Assembly (NCBI RefSeq): GCF_002850745.1
Contig: NZ_KZ559469.1
Coordinates: 604,359 to 668,358, forward strand
Direction: 5' to 3'
From: Nonomuraea indica
GTDB lineage: Bacteria; Actinomycetota; Actinomycetes; Streptosporangiales; Streptosporangiaceae
DNA: 64,000 bases
Part shown: positions 55,423 to 63,860 of the stretch, piece after piece
Numbering within the stretch: position 1 is the first letter of the stretch
How the letters are laid out: each line of letters opens with the position of its first letter
Notes under the pieces: generated by a model
What the model was told of the DNA's origin: nothing
What the model saw: only the letters and a program-made list of their open reading frames with translations
The model's database searches: none
Program-made: the position numbers and the translations under genes

Positions 55423-56328
55423 GTGCGCGTTGAGATACACGGTCATCGGGGTGCGAGAGGCCTTTGGCCCGAGAACACGCTGCCAGGTCTGATCCGCACG
55501 ATGGAGCTCGGCGTGCACGCGCTGGAGCTGGACGTCGCGCTCACCGCCGACCGGCGGCTCGTGCTCACGCACGATCTCACGGTCTCGTCCGTGACGAGCG
55601 CCGACACGCGGCCGGTACGGCCGGACGACCCGAGCTTCCCGTACGTCGGCAAGCCCATCAACTCCCTCACCCTCGCGCAGCTGCGCACCCTCGACGTGGG
55701 GGTCCGCCTGCCGCGCCGGCCGGACGACCCCTTCGCCCCCACCCAGCTGCCGATGCCCGAGACCCGGATGCCGACGCTCGGCGCGGTCCTCGGGCTGGTC
55801 AACGCCTACGAGGCCGACGGCGTGCGGCTGCACGTGGAGCTCAAGTCCGACCCCACCCGTCCCGAGCTGACCGCCGACCCGGAGCTGTTCACCGGGCTCG
55901 TCGTGGAGGAGCTCGAACGGCACGGCCGGCTGGACAACGCGGCGATCCTGAGCTTCGACTGGCGGATCGTCGGCCACGCGGCCGCCATGGCGCCGGGCAC
56001 GCCCCGCTTCGCGCTGATCGAGCTCGACACCCTGCACTGGCACGACGACCTGGGCGCCGACATCCCGGCCGCCGCCCGAGACGCCGGCGCCACCACGCTG
56101 TCGCCCGAGCACGTCATGGTGGACGAGCCGCTGATGGCCCAGGCGGCCGCGGCGGGCCTGGACGTGGCCGTGTGGACGGTCAACGACCCGGCGCTCGGCG
56201 CGCGCATGCTGGACCTCGGGGTGACGGGCATCGTCACCGACTACCCCGACCGCATGCGCGACCTGTGGCGCGACCGCGGCCTCCCCCTCCCCGACCCGGT
56301 GACCCCCCTACGGCCGGTCACCGTCTGA
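55423..56328 (+). CDS. Glycerophosphodiester phosphodiesterase
   Basis: 301-aa GDPD with a TIM barrel. The catalytic histidines are in IHGHRGARGLWPENTLPG and LVLTHDLTVSS, the metal Glu/Asp pair in ALELDVALTADRRL, and the second Glu in RLHVELKSDPT. VWTVNDPALGARMLDLGVTG and IVTDYPDRM close the barrel. No signal peptide, so it is cytosolic, unlike secreted GlpQ. GTG at 55423 gives the usual N-terminus. It is followed by a strong hairpin. Confidence 0.92.
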   Translation: MRVEIHGHRGARGLWPENTLPGLIRTMELGVHALELDVALTADRRLVLTHDLTVSSVTSADTRPVRPDDPSFPYVGKPINSLTLAQLRTLDVGVRLPRRPDDPFAPTQLPMPETRMPTLGAVLGLVNAYEADGVRLHVELKSDPTRPELTADPELFTGLVVEELERHGRLDNAAILSFDWRIVGHAAAMAPGTPRFALIELDTLHWHDDLGADIPAAARDAGATTLSPEHVMVDEPLMAQAAAAGLDVAVWTVNDPALGARMLDLGVTGIVTDYPDRMRDLWRDRGLPLPDPVTPLRPVTV

Positions 56329-56347
56329 CACTCCGCCGAACACACGG

Positions 56348-56379
56348 CGAGGGCCCCGCCGGGTCTGGCGGGGCCCTCG
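56348..56379 (+). terminator. Hairpin terminator after GDPD gene
   Basis: Perfect 13-base stem CGAGGGCCCCGCC (56348-56360) and complement (56367-56379) with a 6-base loop GGGTCT, 20 bases past the GDPD stop. Confidence 0.85.
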
Positions 56380-56587
56380 TCCACAGGTGCGTACCGGTGT
56401 GCGTGTCGCCTCTCGGCGAGTGGCACAACGCGGCTCCAGCCGAACGGTAGTCCGCGAAGGCGATAGGTGAGGCCCGGGGACACTGGGCACACCGGCCACG
56501 AGTCATGTAACCACAGGCGCTCCCCCTTTGTTCCCACCCCGCTCCCCCCGCGTCCTTCACCCGGAGACTCGACCAGGAGCGCCTTCA

Positions 56588-56607
56588 CTTCGGAATGTAT
56601 TCCGAAG
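56588..56607. promoter_or_regulatory. Palindromic operator of the toxin-antitoxin operon
   Basis: CTTCGGAAT-GT-ATTCCGAAG, a perfect 20-base palindrome with 9-base arms, 17 bases before the antitoxin ATG. Autorepression by an antitoxin or antitoxin-toxin complex through such a site is the rule in type II systems. Confidence 0.8.
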
Positions 56608-56624
56608 TACGATGAGCTGTGACC

Positions 56625-57080
56625 ATGCCGACCATCCAGTTCTCCGATCTGTCGAAGCACTCCAAGCAGGTCGCCGCGACGGCCGAGCGGTTCCACCGTG
56701 TGCACGTCAAGCGCCGCGACGGAGAGGACCTGTTCCTCTCCACAGCTCGGTACGACCGTCAGCGTGAGGAGACGGCGGACATCGCCGCCCGCATGATCGC
56801 CGCACTGCTGGCCAGCGACGAGGGCGCGCTCGCCGTCCTGCACACCCTGCCCGCGGTCTTTCCCTGGGTGCGGCACCTCACCGAAGAGGAGACGCGGGAG
56901 TTCGTGCAGGAACTCGTCGACGCCACACGGGACGCGGTCGACCTCGACGTCCATGCCACGTTGCACCGGGTCATCGTCGAGTGGCGTGCCACCGCCCGCA
57001 TCCTGGCCGACCCCGTGTTGACCGAGCAGCTCACCCGTTCGCTGCCGGAGGAGGACCACGGCGAGGTGACCGCGCCGTGA
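56625..57080 (+). CDS. PHD/YefM-like antitoxin with long C-terminal extension
   Basis: 151 aa from ATG at 56625 (GTG at 56619 possible). The N-terminus PTIQFSDLSKHSKQVAATAE then HVKRRDGEDLFLSTARYD matches the PHD/YefM DNA-binding fold. Residues 50-151 form a helical C-terminal part (LTEEETREFVQELVDATRDA), longer than in classical PHD antitoxins and presumably the toxin-binding region. The stop overlaps the next gene in a GTGA junction, and a perfect palindrome precedes the gene. Confidence 0.8.
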   Translation: MPTIQFSDLSKHSKQVAATAERFHRVHVKRRDGEDLFLSTARYDRQREETADIAARMIAALLASDEGALAVLHTLPAVFPWVRHLTEEETREFVQELVDATRDAVDLDVHATLHRVIVEWRATARILADPVLTEQLTRSLPEEDHGEVTAP

Positions 57081-57430
57081 GCCCCAAGCGCGGCGACGCC
57101 GTGCCCCCACCACCCGTCGGCGACGAGTGGCACCTGCGGTTCGCCACCGGCGAGGCGGCCAAGGGATGGATCGACCTGTGCGCAGAGGCTGCGAGCAACA
57201 CCCGGCGCTGCTTCGAGGCGCTGCGCACTGATCCGCTGTCGCAGGAGGACCCCGACCGGCAGCACCGACTACGTGGACGTCTTGCCACCGGGACGCTGGG
57301 CGGTCGTGAGTACCCGCAGTGGGAGTACGAGGTCACCGCGGGCGGCCGGGTGCGCTATCTCATCGACGAGCCTCGCCGAACCGTCCATCTCGTCTACGCC
57401 TCGCCCCGCCACCCCAAGGACACCGAGTGA
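57077..57430 (+). CDS. RelE/ParE-like toxin (putative)
   Basis: 117 aa from GTG at 57077, coupled to the antitoxin. WHLRFATGEAAKGWIDLCAE, the short helical middle, RLRGRLATGTLGGREYPQWE and the end RRTVHLVYASPRHPKDTE follow the helix-helix-beta-sheet order of RelE-fold toxins (binding of mRNA at the ribosome in classical members). Catalytic residues cannot be assigned with confidence. Pairing and operator support the toxin call. Confidence 0.75.
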   Translation: MSPKRGDAVPPPPVGDEWHLRFATGEAAKGWIDLCAEAASNTRRCFEALRTDPLSQEDPDRQHRLRGRLATGTLGGREYPQWEYEVTAGGRVRYLIDEPRRTVHLVYASPRHPKDTE

Positions 57431-57476
57431 CCGGTGTCCTCGGGGGTGCGGCAGGCCGGTGGCGGTGGGCCGGGGG

Positions 57477-58580
57477 TCAGAGCCAGCCGTTGCGGCGGAA
57501 GCCGCGGTGGAGGAGCAGGCAGGCGGTGATCATGACGGCCAGGACCGCCGGGTAGCCCCAGACCTGCTTGGTCTCGGGCATGAAGTCGAAGTTCATCCCG
57601 TAGATGCCGGCGATCATCGTGGGGACGGCCAGGATGGCGACCCAGGACGAGATCTTGCGCATGTCCTCGTTGGCCAGGGCGTTCGAACGGGCCAGGGCGG
57701 CCTGGAGGATGGAGCTGCACAGCTCGTTCGACGACTCGACCTGCTCGCACACCCGGGAGAGGTGGTCGCCGACGTCGCGGAAGTACTCGCGCATCTCCGA
57801 CGGGATGACGCGGCGCTGGGGCAGCGCGGACAGCGGGCTCTGGAGCGGTGTGACCGCACGCTTGAGCTCCAGCATCTCGCGCTTGAGCTGGTAGATCCGG
57901 TTGATGTCGCGGGAGCTGACGTCGGCGAAGACGGTGGCCTCGACCTCCTCCAGCTCCAGCTGCATGAGGTCGGCCACCTGCAGGTAGCGGTCGACGACGT
58001 GGTCGGCGATGGCGTGCAGGACGCCGGCGGCGCCGCGCAGCATCAGCTCGGGCCGGTCCTCCAGGCGCTCACGCACCTCGGTGAGGGGGCAGTGCTCGCC
58101 GTGGCGGACGGTCACCACGAAGTCGGCGCCCAGGAACACCATGATCTCGCCCGTCGCGATGATCTCGCTGGAGGCCGTCAGCTCGTCGTGGTCGAGGTAG
58201 GCGATGGTCTTGAGCACCATGAACAGGGAATCGCCGTAGCGCTCGACCTTGGGGCGCTGGTGGGCTTTGACGGCGTCCTCGACGGCCAGCGGGTGCAGGC
58301 CGAACACCTCGGCGAGCCATTCGACCTCGGGCGCCTCGGGCTCGTGCAACCCGACCCAGAGGAAGGCGCTGGAGTCGCCGGACACGGCGTTGTGCTCACG
58401 GACCAGGCGCAGCGACTCGGGGATGCCGACGGGGTCGGCCTTCTTGCCGTCGATGTAGGCGCCGTACTCGACGATGCTGGCGGGCACGCGGACGACCGGC
58501 TCAGGCTTGGGGAGCTGACGGGCGGCGTGCACCTGGACAGGGTGACGGTTGATGCGACGGAAAAGCGTGGACGAGCGCAT
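57477..58580 (-). CDS. corA: CorA family magnesium/cobalt transporter
   Basis: 367 aa. The cytoplasmic funnel domain holds FLWVGLHEPEAPEVEWLAEV, HPLAVEDAVKAHQRPKVERY and long helices (VSSRDINRIYQLKREMLELK). Two C-terminal membrane helices flank the signature YGMNFDFMPE, the GMN selectivity motif, and the tail is basic (RGFRRNGWL). It forms a pentameric Mg2+ channel in the membrane. ATG at 58580. It converges with the toxin gene, 46 bases apart. Confidence 0.94.
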   Translation of the reverse strand: MRSSTLFRRINRHPVQVHAARQLPKPEPVVRVPASIVEYGAYIDGKKADPVGIPESLRLVREHNAVSGDSSAFLWVGLHEPEAPEVEWLAEVFGLHPLAVEDAVKAHQRPKVERYGDSLFMVLKTIAYLDHDELTASSEIIATGEIMVFLGADFVVTVRHGEHCPLTEVRERLEDRPELMLRGAAGVLHAIADHVVDRYLQVADLMQLELEEVEATVFADVSSRDINRIYQLKREMLELKRAVTPLQSPLSALPQRRVIPSEMREYFRDVGDHLSRVCEQVESSNELCSSILQAALARSNALANEDMRKISSWVAILAVPTMIAGIYGMNFDFMPETKQVWGYPAVLAVMITACLLLHRGFRRNGWL

Positions 58581-58881
58581 GGCGGTCCCTTCCCGCCCGA
58601 CCTGGCACGCTCCACGCGCGACGAAAGGTCACCTCAATCAACACAAAGGCGTGGAGGCACGATCAGGCTGCCGGATTGGAGTGGTCGGGGGTATGTGCGG
58701 CGTACGTGCGCGAGCACGTACTGCTGGGATCACCAGGTTTCATACCGGACCACCTCCAATCATGATGAGACGCCATACAGCCGCACCAACTTACCACAGG
58801 AACCTGAAGTCAACCTGGTAACCCCGGGCGGCCGGTGACCCACGGGGGTGCCGATCGCCGAGAGCTGCGAGAATAGGGCGC
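58581..58881. other. Divergent corA/purD intergenic region
   Basis: About 300 bases with no supported gene. GTACGTGC (58702-58709) and GCACGTAC (58714-58721) form a perfect 8-base stem with loop GCGA. The part from 58745 to 58815 is the AT-richest piece nearby and likely holds promoters; CTGCGAGAATAGGG near 58866 resembles a -10 region for purD. No M-box-like riboswitch could be recognised upstream of corA. Confidence 0.45.
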
Positions 58882-60192
58882 GTGCGCGTTCTAGTCATCG
58901 GATCCGGAGGGCGTGAGCACGCCCTGTGCCGTTCACTCAAGCTCGACCCGCAGGTCGTCGAGCTCCACTGTGCCCCCGGAAACCCGGGCATCGAGGAGAT
59001 CGCGACCGTGCACGCCGTGACGCCCACCGACCCCGGGCAGGTGGCCGGCCTGGCGACGCGGCTGGGGGCCGACCTCGTCGTCGTGGGGCCCGAGGCTCCG
59101 CTGGTCGCCGGGGTCGCCGACGCGGTGCGGGCCGCGGGGATCGCGTGCTTCGGCCCGTCGCGTGACGCGGCGATGATCGAGGGGTCCAAGGCCTTCGCCA
59201 AGGACGTCATGGCGGCGGCCGGCGTGCCGACGGCGCGGGCCAGGGTGTGCGTGACCGAGGAGGAGGCGGCCGCCGCCCTCGACGAGTTCGGCGCGCCGTA
59301 CGTGGTCAAGGACGACGGGCTGGCCGCCGGCAAGGGCGTGGTGGTCACCGGCGACCGCGAGGTGGCGCTGGAGCACGCGCGGGCCTGCGAGCGGGTGGTG
59401 ATCGAGGAGTTCCTCGACGGCCCGGAGGTGTCGCTGTTCGCGCTGTGCGACGGCGGCACCGCGGTGGCGCTGCAGCCGGCCCAGGACTTCAAGCGCGCCT
59501 ACGACGGCGACGAGGGCCCCAACACCGGCGGCATGGGCGCCTACACGCCGCTGCCGTGGGCTCCCGAGGAGCTGACCGAGCAGGTCATGCGCGAGGTCGT
59601 GCATCCGACGATCGGCGAGCTGGCCCGGCGCGGCCTGCCCTACCAGGGCGTCCTCTACGTGGGGCTGGCGCTGACGGCGAAGGGGCCGAAGGTCGTCGAG
59701 TTCAACGCGCGTTTCGGCGACCCGGAGGCGCAGGTGCTGCTCGACCGGCTGGAGACGCCGCTCGCAGGGCTGCTGGCGGCCTGCGCGACGGGCACGCTGG
59801 GCGAGCAGGCTCCCCCCGCGTTCCGGCCGGGGTCCGCGGTGATCGTCGTGGTCGCGGCCGAGAACTACCCCGAGGCGCCGGTCAAGGGCGACGTGATCAA
59901 GGGGCTGGAGCCGACCGAGCACGCGTACGTGATCCACGCGGGCACCAGGCGGGTGGACGGCGAGGTGCTCTCCGACGGCGGGCGGGTGCTCGGGGTGGTC
60001 GGCACCGGGCCCGACCAGGAGAGCGCGCGGCGCCACGCCTACGAGCTGGTGTCGCGGATCGAGCTGCGCGGCTCCTTCCACCGGACCGACATCGCACGGA
60101 CCGACACCGCACGGACCGACACCGCACGGCCTGACGCCCCACGGACCGACACCGCACGGACCGACACCGCACGGACGGACATCGCACGATGA
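58882..60192 (+). CDS. purD: Phosphoribosylamine-glycine ligase with repeat tail
   Basis: 436-aa GAR synthetase from GTG at 58882. ATP-grasp features are complete: VLVIGSGGREHALCRSL, APGNPGIEEIAT, VKDDGLAAGKGVVVT, NTGGMGAYTPLPW and VVEFNARFGDPEAQVLL. The normal enzyme ends around ELRGSFHRTDIA; here 35 further residues are pentapeptide repeats (RTDTA, seven units) encoded by a 15-base tandem repeat at 60082-60186. The stop overlaps purC by 4 bases. Confidence 0.95.
   Translation: MRVLVIGSGGREHALCRSLKLDPQVVELHCAPGNPGIEEIATVHAVTPTDPGQVAGLATRLGADLVVVGPEAPLVAGVADAVRAAGIACFGPSRDAAMIEGSKAFAKDVMAAAGVPTARARVCVTEEEAAAALDEFGAPYVVKDDGLAAGKGVVVTGDREVALEHARACERVVIEEFLDGPEVSLFALCDGGTAVALQPAQDFKRAYDGDEGPNTGGMGAYTPLPWAPEELTEQVMREVVHPTIGELARRGLPYQGVLYVGLALTAKGPKVVEFNARFGDPEAQVLLDRLETPLAGLLAACATGTLGEQAPPAFRPGSAVIVVVAAENYPEAPVKGDVIKGLEPTEHAYVIHAGTRRVDGEVLSDGGRVLGVVGTGPDQESARRHAYELVSRIELRGSFHRTDIARTDTARTDTARPDAPRTDTARTDTARTDIAR
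60082..60186 (+). repeat. 15-base tandem repeat, seven units, inside the purD 3' end
   Basis: Units of CGGACCGACACCGCA at 60082, 60097, 60112, 60127, 60142, 60157 and 60172; the fourth and last are diverged. Being a multiple of three it keeps frame and encodes RTDTA repeats. The unit structure ends two bases before the purC ATG, so copy-number change alters the PurD tail and the purC ribosome-binding context. Confidence 0.9.
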
Positions 60193-61025
60193 AGCATCTG
60201 CACTCCGGGAAGGTCCGCGACCTCTACGAGACCGACGACGGCCTGCTGCTGGTGGTCGCCTCCGACCGGATCTCGGCGTTCGACCACGTGCTGGAGCCCG
60301 GCATCCCCGACAAGGGGGCCATCCTGACGCAGCTTTCGCTGTGGTGGTTCGAGCGGCTGGCCGACGTGGTCCCCCACCACATCGCCGGGCCGGGGCCCGA
60401 CGCGCGCAGCATGCTGTGCAGGCCGCTGCGGATGGTGCCGGTCGAGTGCGTGGCGCGCGGCTACCTGGCCGGGTCGGGGCTGGCCGACTACCGGCGTGAC
60501 GGGATGGTGTCGGGCGTCCGGCTGCCGGAGGGCCTGGACGACGGGTCCCGGCTGCCCGAGCCGATCTTCACGCCGTCGACGAAGGCCCCGGTGGGATCGC
60601 ACGACGAGCCGATCCCGTTCGAGCGGGTGGTGGCCGAGGTCGGCGAGGAGACCGCCGAGGAGTTGCGCCGCATCACCCTCGCCGTCTACACGCGTGGGGC
60701 CGAGATCGCCCGCGAGCGGGGCATCATCCTGGCCGACACCAAGATCGAGCTGGGCCGGGACTCCGACGGGGTGCTGACGCTCGGCGACGAGGTCCTGACG
60801 CCGGACTCGTCGCGGTTCTGGCCGGCCGACGAGTGGCGCCCCGGGCGCCCGCAGCCCTCCTTTGACAAGCAATTTGTACGGGATTGGCTGACCTCGCCCG
60901 AATCCGGATGGGACAAATCCTCCGGAACCCCGCCGCCCCGGTTGCCGGACAAGGTGGTCGAGCAGACGAGGCAGCGTTATCTCGAGGCCTACGAACGGAT
61001 TACGGGCACTTCCTTTAGCGGATGA
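60189..61025 (+). CDS. purC: Phosphoribosylaminoimidazole-succinocarboxamide synthase
   Basis: 278-aa SAICAR synthetase. N-terminal LHSGKVRDLYETDDGLLLVV and SDRISAFDHVLEPGIPDKG, then VECVARGYLAGSGLADYRR and IIFTPSTK-like PIFTPSTKAPVGSHDEPI, and ADTKIELGRDSDGVL with PDSSRFWPADEW are all typical of the Streptomyces-type enzyme. ATG at 60189 overlaps the purD stop (ATGA). No clear Shine-Dalgarno is present because the repeat abuts it, so it may depend on coupling. Confidence 0.96.
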   Translation: MKHLHSGKVRDLYETDDGLLLVVASDRISAFDHVLEPGIPDKGAILTQLSLWWFERLADVVPHHIAGPGPDARSMLCRPLRMVPVECVARGYLAGSGLADYRRDGMVSGVRLPEGLDDGSRLPEPIFTPSTKAPVGSHDEPIPFERVVAEVGEETAEELRRITLAVYTRGAEIARERGIILADTKIELGRDSDGVLTLGDEVLTPDSSRFWPADEWRPGRPQPSFDKQFVRDWLTSPESGWDKSSGTPPPRLPDKVVEQTRQRYLEAYERITGTSFSG

Positions 61026-61103
61026 TTCGGCTGGGGCAGGGGGTGCGAGCGGCTACTGTTGGCCCGGTCTAAGGCCGACTGATACTTCCGAGGAGCCGCA
61101 CGA

Positions 61104-62369
61104 ATGGTCCGTTACCGCGTGCGCGGTGGCAACGCCCTGCGTGGAACCGCCTTCATCCAGGGCGCGAAGAACGCCGTGCTGCCCATGATCGGCGCCGCGC
61201 TGCTCGTCCCGAAGGGCCGCACCGTGCTGCGAAACGTCCCGATCATCGAGGACGTCCGCCGCGCGGTCGAGCTCGCCGAGGCCGTGGGCGCGCAGGTCGA
61301 GCTGCACGAGGCCGAGCGCACGCTGGTCATCGACGCCTCGCGGCTGCACAGCCCCGTCCTGCCGGCCGAGATCGCCCGGCGCTTCCGCGGCTCGGTGCTC
61401 TTCACGCCCGCGCTGCTGCACCGGCTCGGCGAGGCGATCGTCGAGGGCGTCGGCGGCTGCAACCTCGGCAGCCGCAACCTCGACTTCCACTACCTCGGCT
61501 ACAAGCGGCTCGGCGCGGTCGTCGACGAGGGTGAGACCGTCATCCACGTCAAGGCGTCCGGCCTGACCGGCGCCACCCTCTACCTCGACACCCCCTCCCA
61601 CACCGGCACCGAGAACCTCATCATGGCCGGCGCGCTGGCCCGCGGCACGACCGTGATCGAGAACGCCGCGCTGGAGCCGGAGGTGCTCGACGTCATCGAC
61701 ATGCTCACCAAGATGGGCGCGCGCATCAGCGGCGGCGGCACCGGGTTCATCACCGTGGAGGGCGTGGAGGAGCTCCACGCCGTCGAGCACACCGTGATGC
61801 CCGACCGGCTCGACGCGGGCGTCTTCGCGATGGCGGCGGCGATCACGCAGGGCGAGGTGAGCCTCGTCGGCACCGGCCTCGACCTCGGGGTGGTCCGCTA
61901 CAAGCTGGAGCAGATGGGCGTCGACTTCGCCCGCCAGGGCGCCGTGCTGAACGTGCACTGCGACCGCCCGCTGCGGCCGATCAACATCATCACCGACACC
62001 TACCCCGGCTTCGCGACCGACCTGCAGTCGCCGATGATGACGGTCGCGGCCCTGGCCGACGGCCACAGCTACATCCACGAGCGCATCTTCGACGGCCGGT
62101 TCGCGCTGGCCGGCGAGCTGAACAAGATGGGCGCCGACGTGGCGGTGGAGGGCAGCCGGGCGATCGTGCGCGGCGCCACCCCGCTGACGGGCACGCGGGT
62201 CACCGCGCACGATCTGCGGTCGGGCATCGCATTGGTGCTCGCCGGACTCGCCGCGAAGGGCGAGACGGTCATCGAGTCGGGATACCTCATCGACCGCGGG
62301 CACGCGCATCTCGCCGAGCGAATGCGGGCTCTTGGAGCGGACATTACACGAGAGATTTCTGCGGGTTGA
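61104..62369 (+). CDS. murA: UDP-N-acetylglucosamine 1-carboxyvinyltransferase (MurA family, divergent)
   Basis: 421-aa EPSP-synthase-fold enzyme of the first committed peptidoglycan step. The N-terminal [20 protein letters not shown] has the catalytic Lys-Asn. The active-site Cys is kept in [17 protein letters not shown] (usually PGGCxIGxRPxDxH), and [17 protein letters not shown] and [15 protein letters not shown] are also recognisable. The loop before the Cys and several substrate motifs differ from standard MurA, so it may be a second paralogue. ATG at 61104 has GAGGAG upstream. Confidence 0.88.
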   Translation: MVRYRVRGGNALRGTAFIQGAKNAVLPMIGAALLVPKGRTVLRNVPIIEDVRRAVELAEAVGAQVELHEAERTLVIDASRLHSPVLPAEIARRFRGSVLFTPALLHRLGEAIVEGVGGCNLGSRNLDFHYLGYKRLGAVVDEGETVIHVKASGLTGATLYLDTPSHTGTENLIMAGALARGTTVIENAALEPEVLDVIDMLTKMGARISGGGTGFITVEGVEELHAVEHTVMPDRLDAGVFAMAAAITQGEVSLVGTGLDLGVVRYKLEQMGVDFARQGAVLNVHCDRPLRPINIITDTYPGFATDLQSPMMTVAALADGHSYIHERIFDGRFALAGELNKMGADVAVEGSRAIVRGATPLTGTRVTAHDLRSGIALVLAGLAAKGETVIESGYLIDRGHAHLAERMRALGADITREISAG

Positions 62370-62427
62370 AAATCACCGGGAAATCCCTCCTGAGCTGCTC
62401 ATACTCCTTCTAGCCCCGTCGGGACCG

Positions 62428-62448
62428 CCGACTTTCCGGAAAAGTCGG
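62428..62448. promoter_or_regulatory. Hairpin/palindrome between murA and regulator
   Basis: CCGACTTT (62428-62435) and AAAGTCGG (62441-62448) with loop CCGGA, perfect 8-base arms, about 60 bases after the murA stop. There is no T-run; it could be a weak terminator or an operator for the downstream regulator. Confidence 0.5.
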
Positions 62449-62570
62449 GCGTGACATTACGGCCCTCGCGAGCGATCGTTCCAAAAGAGAGCACTGCAAC
62501 TTACGGCAGGATGGGACGAACATTGGTCGAGAGGGCCGAAGAATCAACACGAGTGTCACGCCCGAGCGCT

Positions 62571-63860
62571 ATGACACCGGACCTCACTATCGGCGTGGTC
62601 GGACCCCACGATCTGGTCGAGCGCGTCATGTTGATGGGGCACGCCGCGGCGCCTCTGCCCTGTCGCCTCGTGGCGGCCGCCTACCGCGATGAGCAGGAGG
62701 CGCCCGACAAGGTGACGCGGCTCGGTCCCGGCGTCGACGCGTGCCTGTTCGCCAGCCCGGTCCCCTATGACCTGGCCAGGCGTTCCGGCGTGCTGACGAT
62801 GCCCGCGACCTACGTGCAGCTCGGCGGCGCCGCCCTGGTCGCCGCGCTGGCGAAGGCCGCGCTGGATCCGCGCATCGACCCGCAACGGGTCAGCGTCGAC
62901 GTGGTGTCCCGAGCCGACGTCGAGGAGGCGTACACCGACCTCGGCATCCCCGCCGGGGACGTGCACAGCCGCGACGAACCCGGAGCCACCGGGACGATCG
63001 CGGCCTACCACGAGCGGCTGGCCCGCCAGGGCGCCACCACGGGCGCGCTGACGTGCCTGCCGGCGGTCGCCGACCGCCTGCAGGCGGCGGGCGTGCCGGC
63101 CATCAGGATCAGGCCCACGTCGGCGGCGGTGCGCACAGCGCTGCACACGGCGGCGCTGCTGGGCGCCCACCACCGGCTGGAGGAGTCGCAGCTCACGGTG
63201 GTGCTGGTGGAGGTCCCGACGCTGCGCGAGCCGGTGCGCCGCGCCGCGCCGCGCTACTGGCGCGACGAGCTTCGGCTGTCGCTGCACCGGCTGCTCGTCC
63301 AGGAGGCGAACCGCATCAACGCGACCGTCTGGCCCATCGACGACCACAGCTACCTGGTGATGGCGACCAGGGGCTCGGTCGCGGCGGCCACCGACGGCTT
63401 CAGGGTGCTGCCGTTCGCGTCCAGGATCCGCGACGAGCTGGGGCTGGCGGTCGAGGTGGGTGTGGGGATGGGACGGACGACGCACGACGCGGAGGCGCAC
63501 GCACGGGCCGCGCTGGCACGCACGCAGGCGGGCAAGCAGGCCCAGGGGTTCGCCGTGGACCGGGAGGGCCGAGCCCTCATCCCGGCTCCCAGGATGCCTC
63601 CCACGGGCGCCACGGCGCTCAAGCCCAAGGGCGTGGAGGTGCTGGCCCGGCTGGCGGCCAAGCTGGAGGGTGGAGACACGGTCGTCGACGCGGAGGGCGC
63701 GGGCAAGATGCTCGGGGTGACGCCGCGTACGGCTCGGCGGTTGCTGCGCACGTTGGTTGACGAGGGACTCGCGTGGCCGCTCCCGCCGAACCGTACGCCG
63801 CAGCCGGGGCGGCCGCGGCAGCTCTACCGCCTCATCGTGGAGAAGCTCGGTCCGCGCTGA
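62571..63860 (+). CDS. Putative transcriptional regulator with C-terminal winged helix
   Basis: About 429 aa from ATG at 62571 (MTPDLTIGVVGPHDL); ATG at 62511 would add 20 residues. The N-terminal half resembles a periplasmic-binding/Rossmann sensor (GVVGPHDLVERVMLMGHAAA, LFASPVPYDLARRSGVL). The middle (ANRINATVWPIDDHSYLVMA and GLAVEVGVGMGRTTHDAEAH) looks like a degenerate GGDEF/PucR-type domain without a GGDEF signature. The end is a winged helix (AGKMLGVTPRTARRLLRTLV). No ligand is known. It stands alone after murA. Confidence 0.6.
   Translation: MTPDLTIGVVGPHDLVERVMLMGHAAAPLPCRLVAAAYRDEQEAPDKVTRLGPGVDACLFASPVPYDLARRSGVLTMPATYVQLGGAALVAALAKAALDPRIDPQRVSVDVVSRADVEEAYTDLGIPAGDVHSRDEPGATGTIAAYHERLARQGATTGALTCLPAVADRLQAAGVPAIRIRPTSAAVRTALHTAALLGAHHRLEESQLTVVLVEVPTLREPVRRAAPRYWRDELRLSLHRLLVQEANRINATVWPIDDHSYLVMATRGSVAAATDGFRVLPFASRIRDELGLAVEVGVGMGRTTHDAEAHARAALARTQAGKQAQGFAVDREGRALIPAPRMPPTGATALKPKGVEVLARLAAKLEGGDTVVDAEGAGKMLGVTPRTARRLLRTLVDEGLAWPLPPNRTPQPGRPRQLYRLIVEKLGPR

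Larger units (their letters stand above)
56329..56624. other. Intergenic region: terminator, unassigned stretch, TA promoter
   Basis: Besides the hairpin at 56348-56379 and the palindrome at 56588-56607, the middle (about 56380-56580) is C-rich and holds no supported gene. A short antisense open frame here passes through the terminator stem and lacks a ribosome site. Confidence 0.5.

Noticed and set aside
56241..57113. Antisense open frame spanning the GDPD terminator and antitoxin
   Set aside because: It crosses a strong terminator and the TA operator, and no domain is recognisable.
58745..58881. Possible magnesium riboswitch between corA and purD
   Set aside because: No M-box or other conserved riboswitch core could be found, only a simple hairpin.
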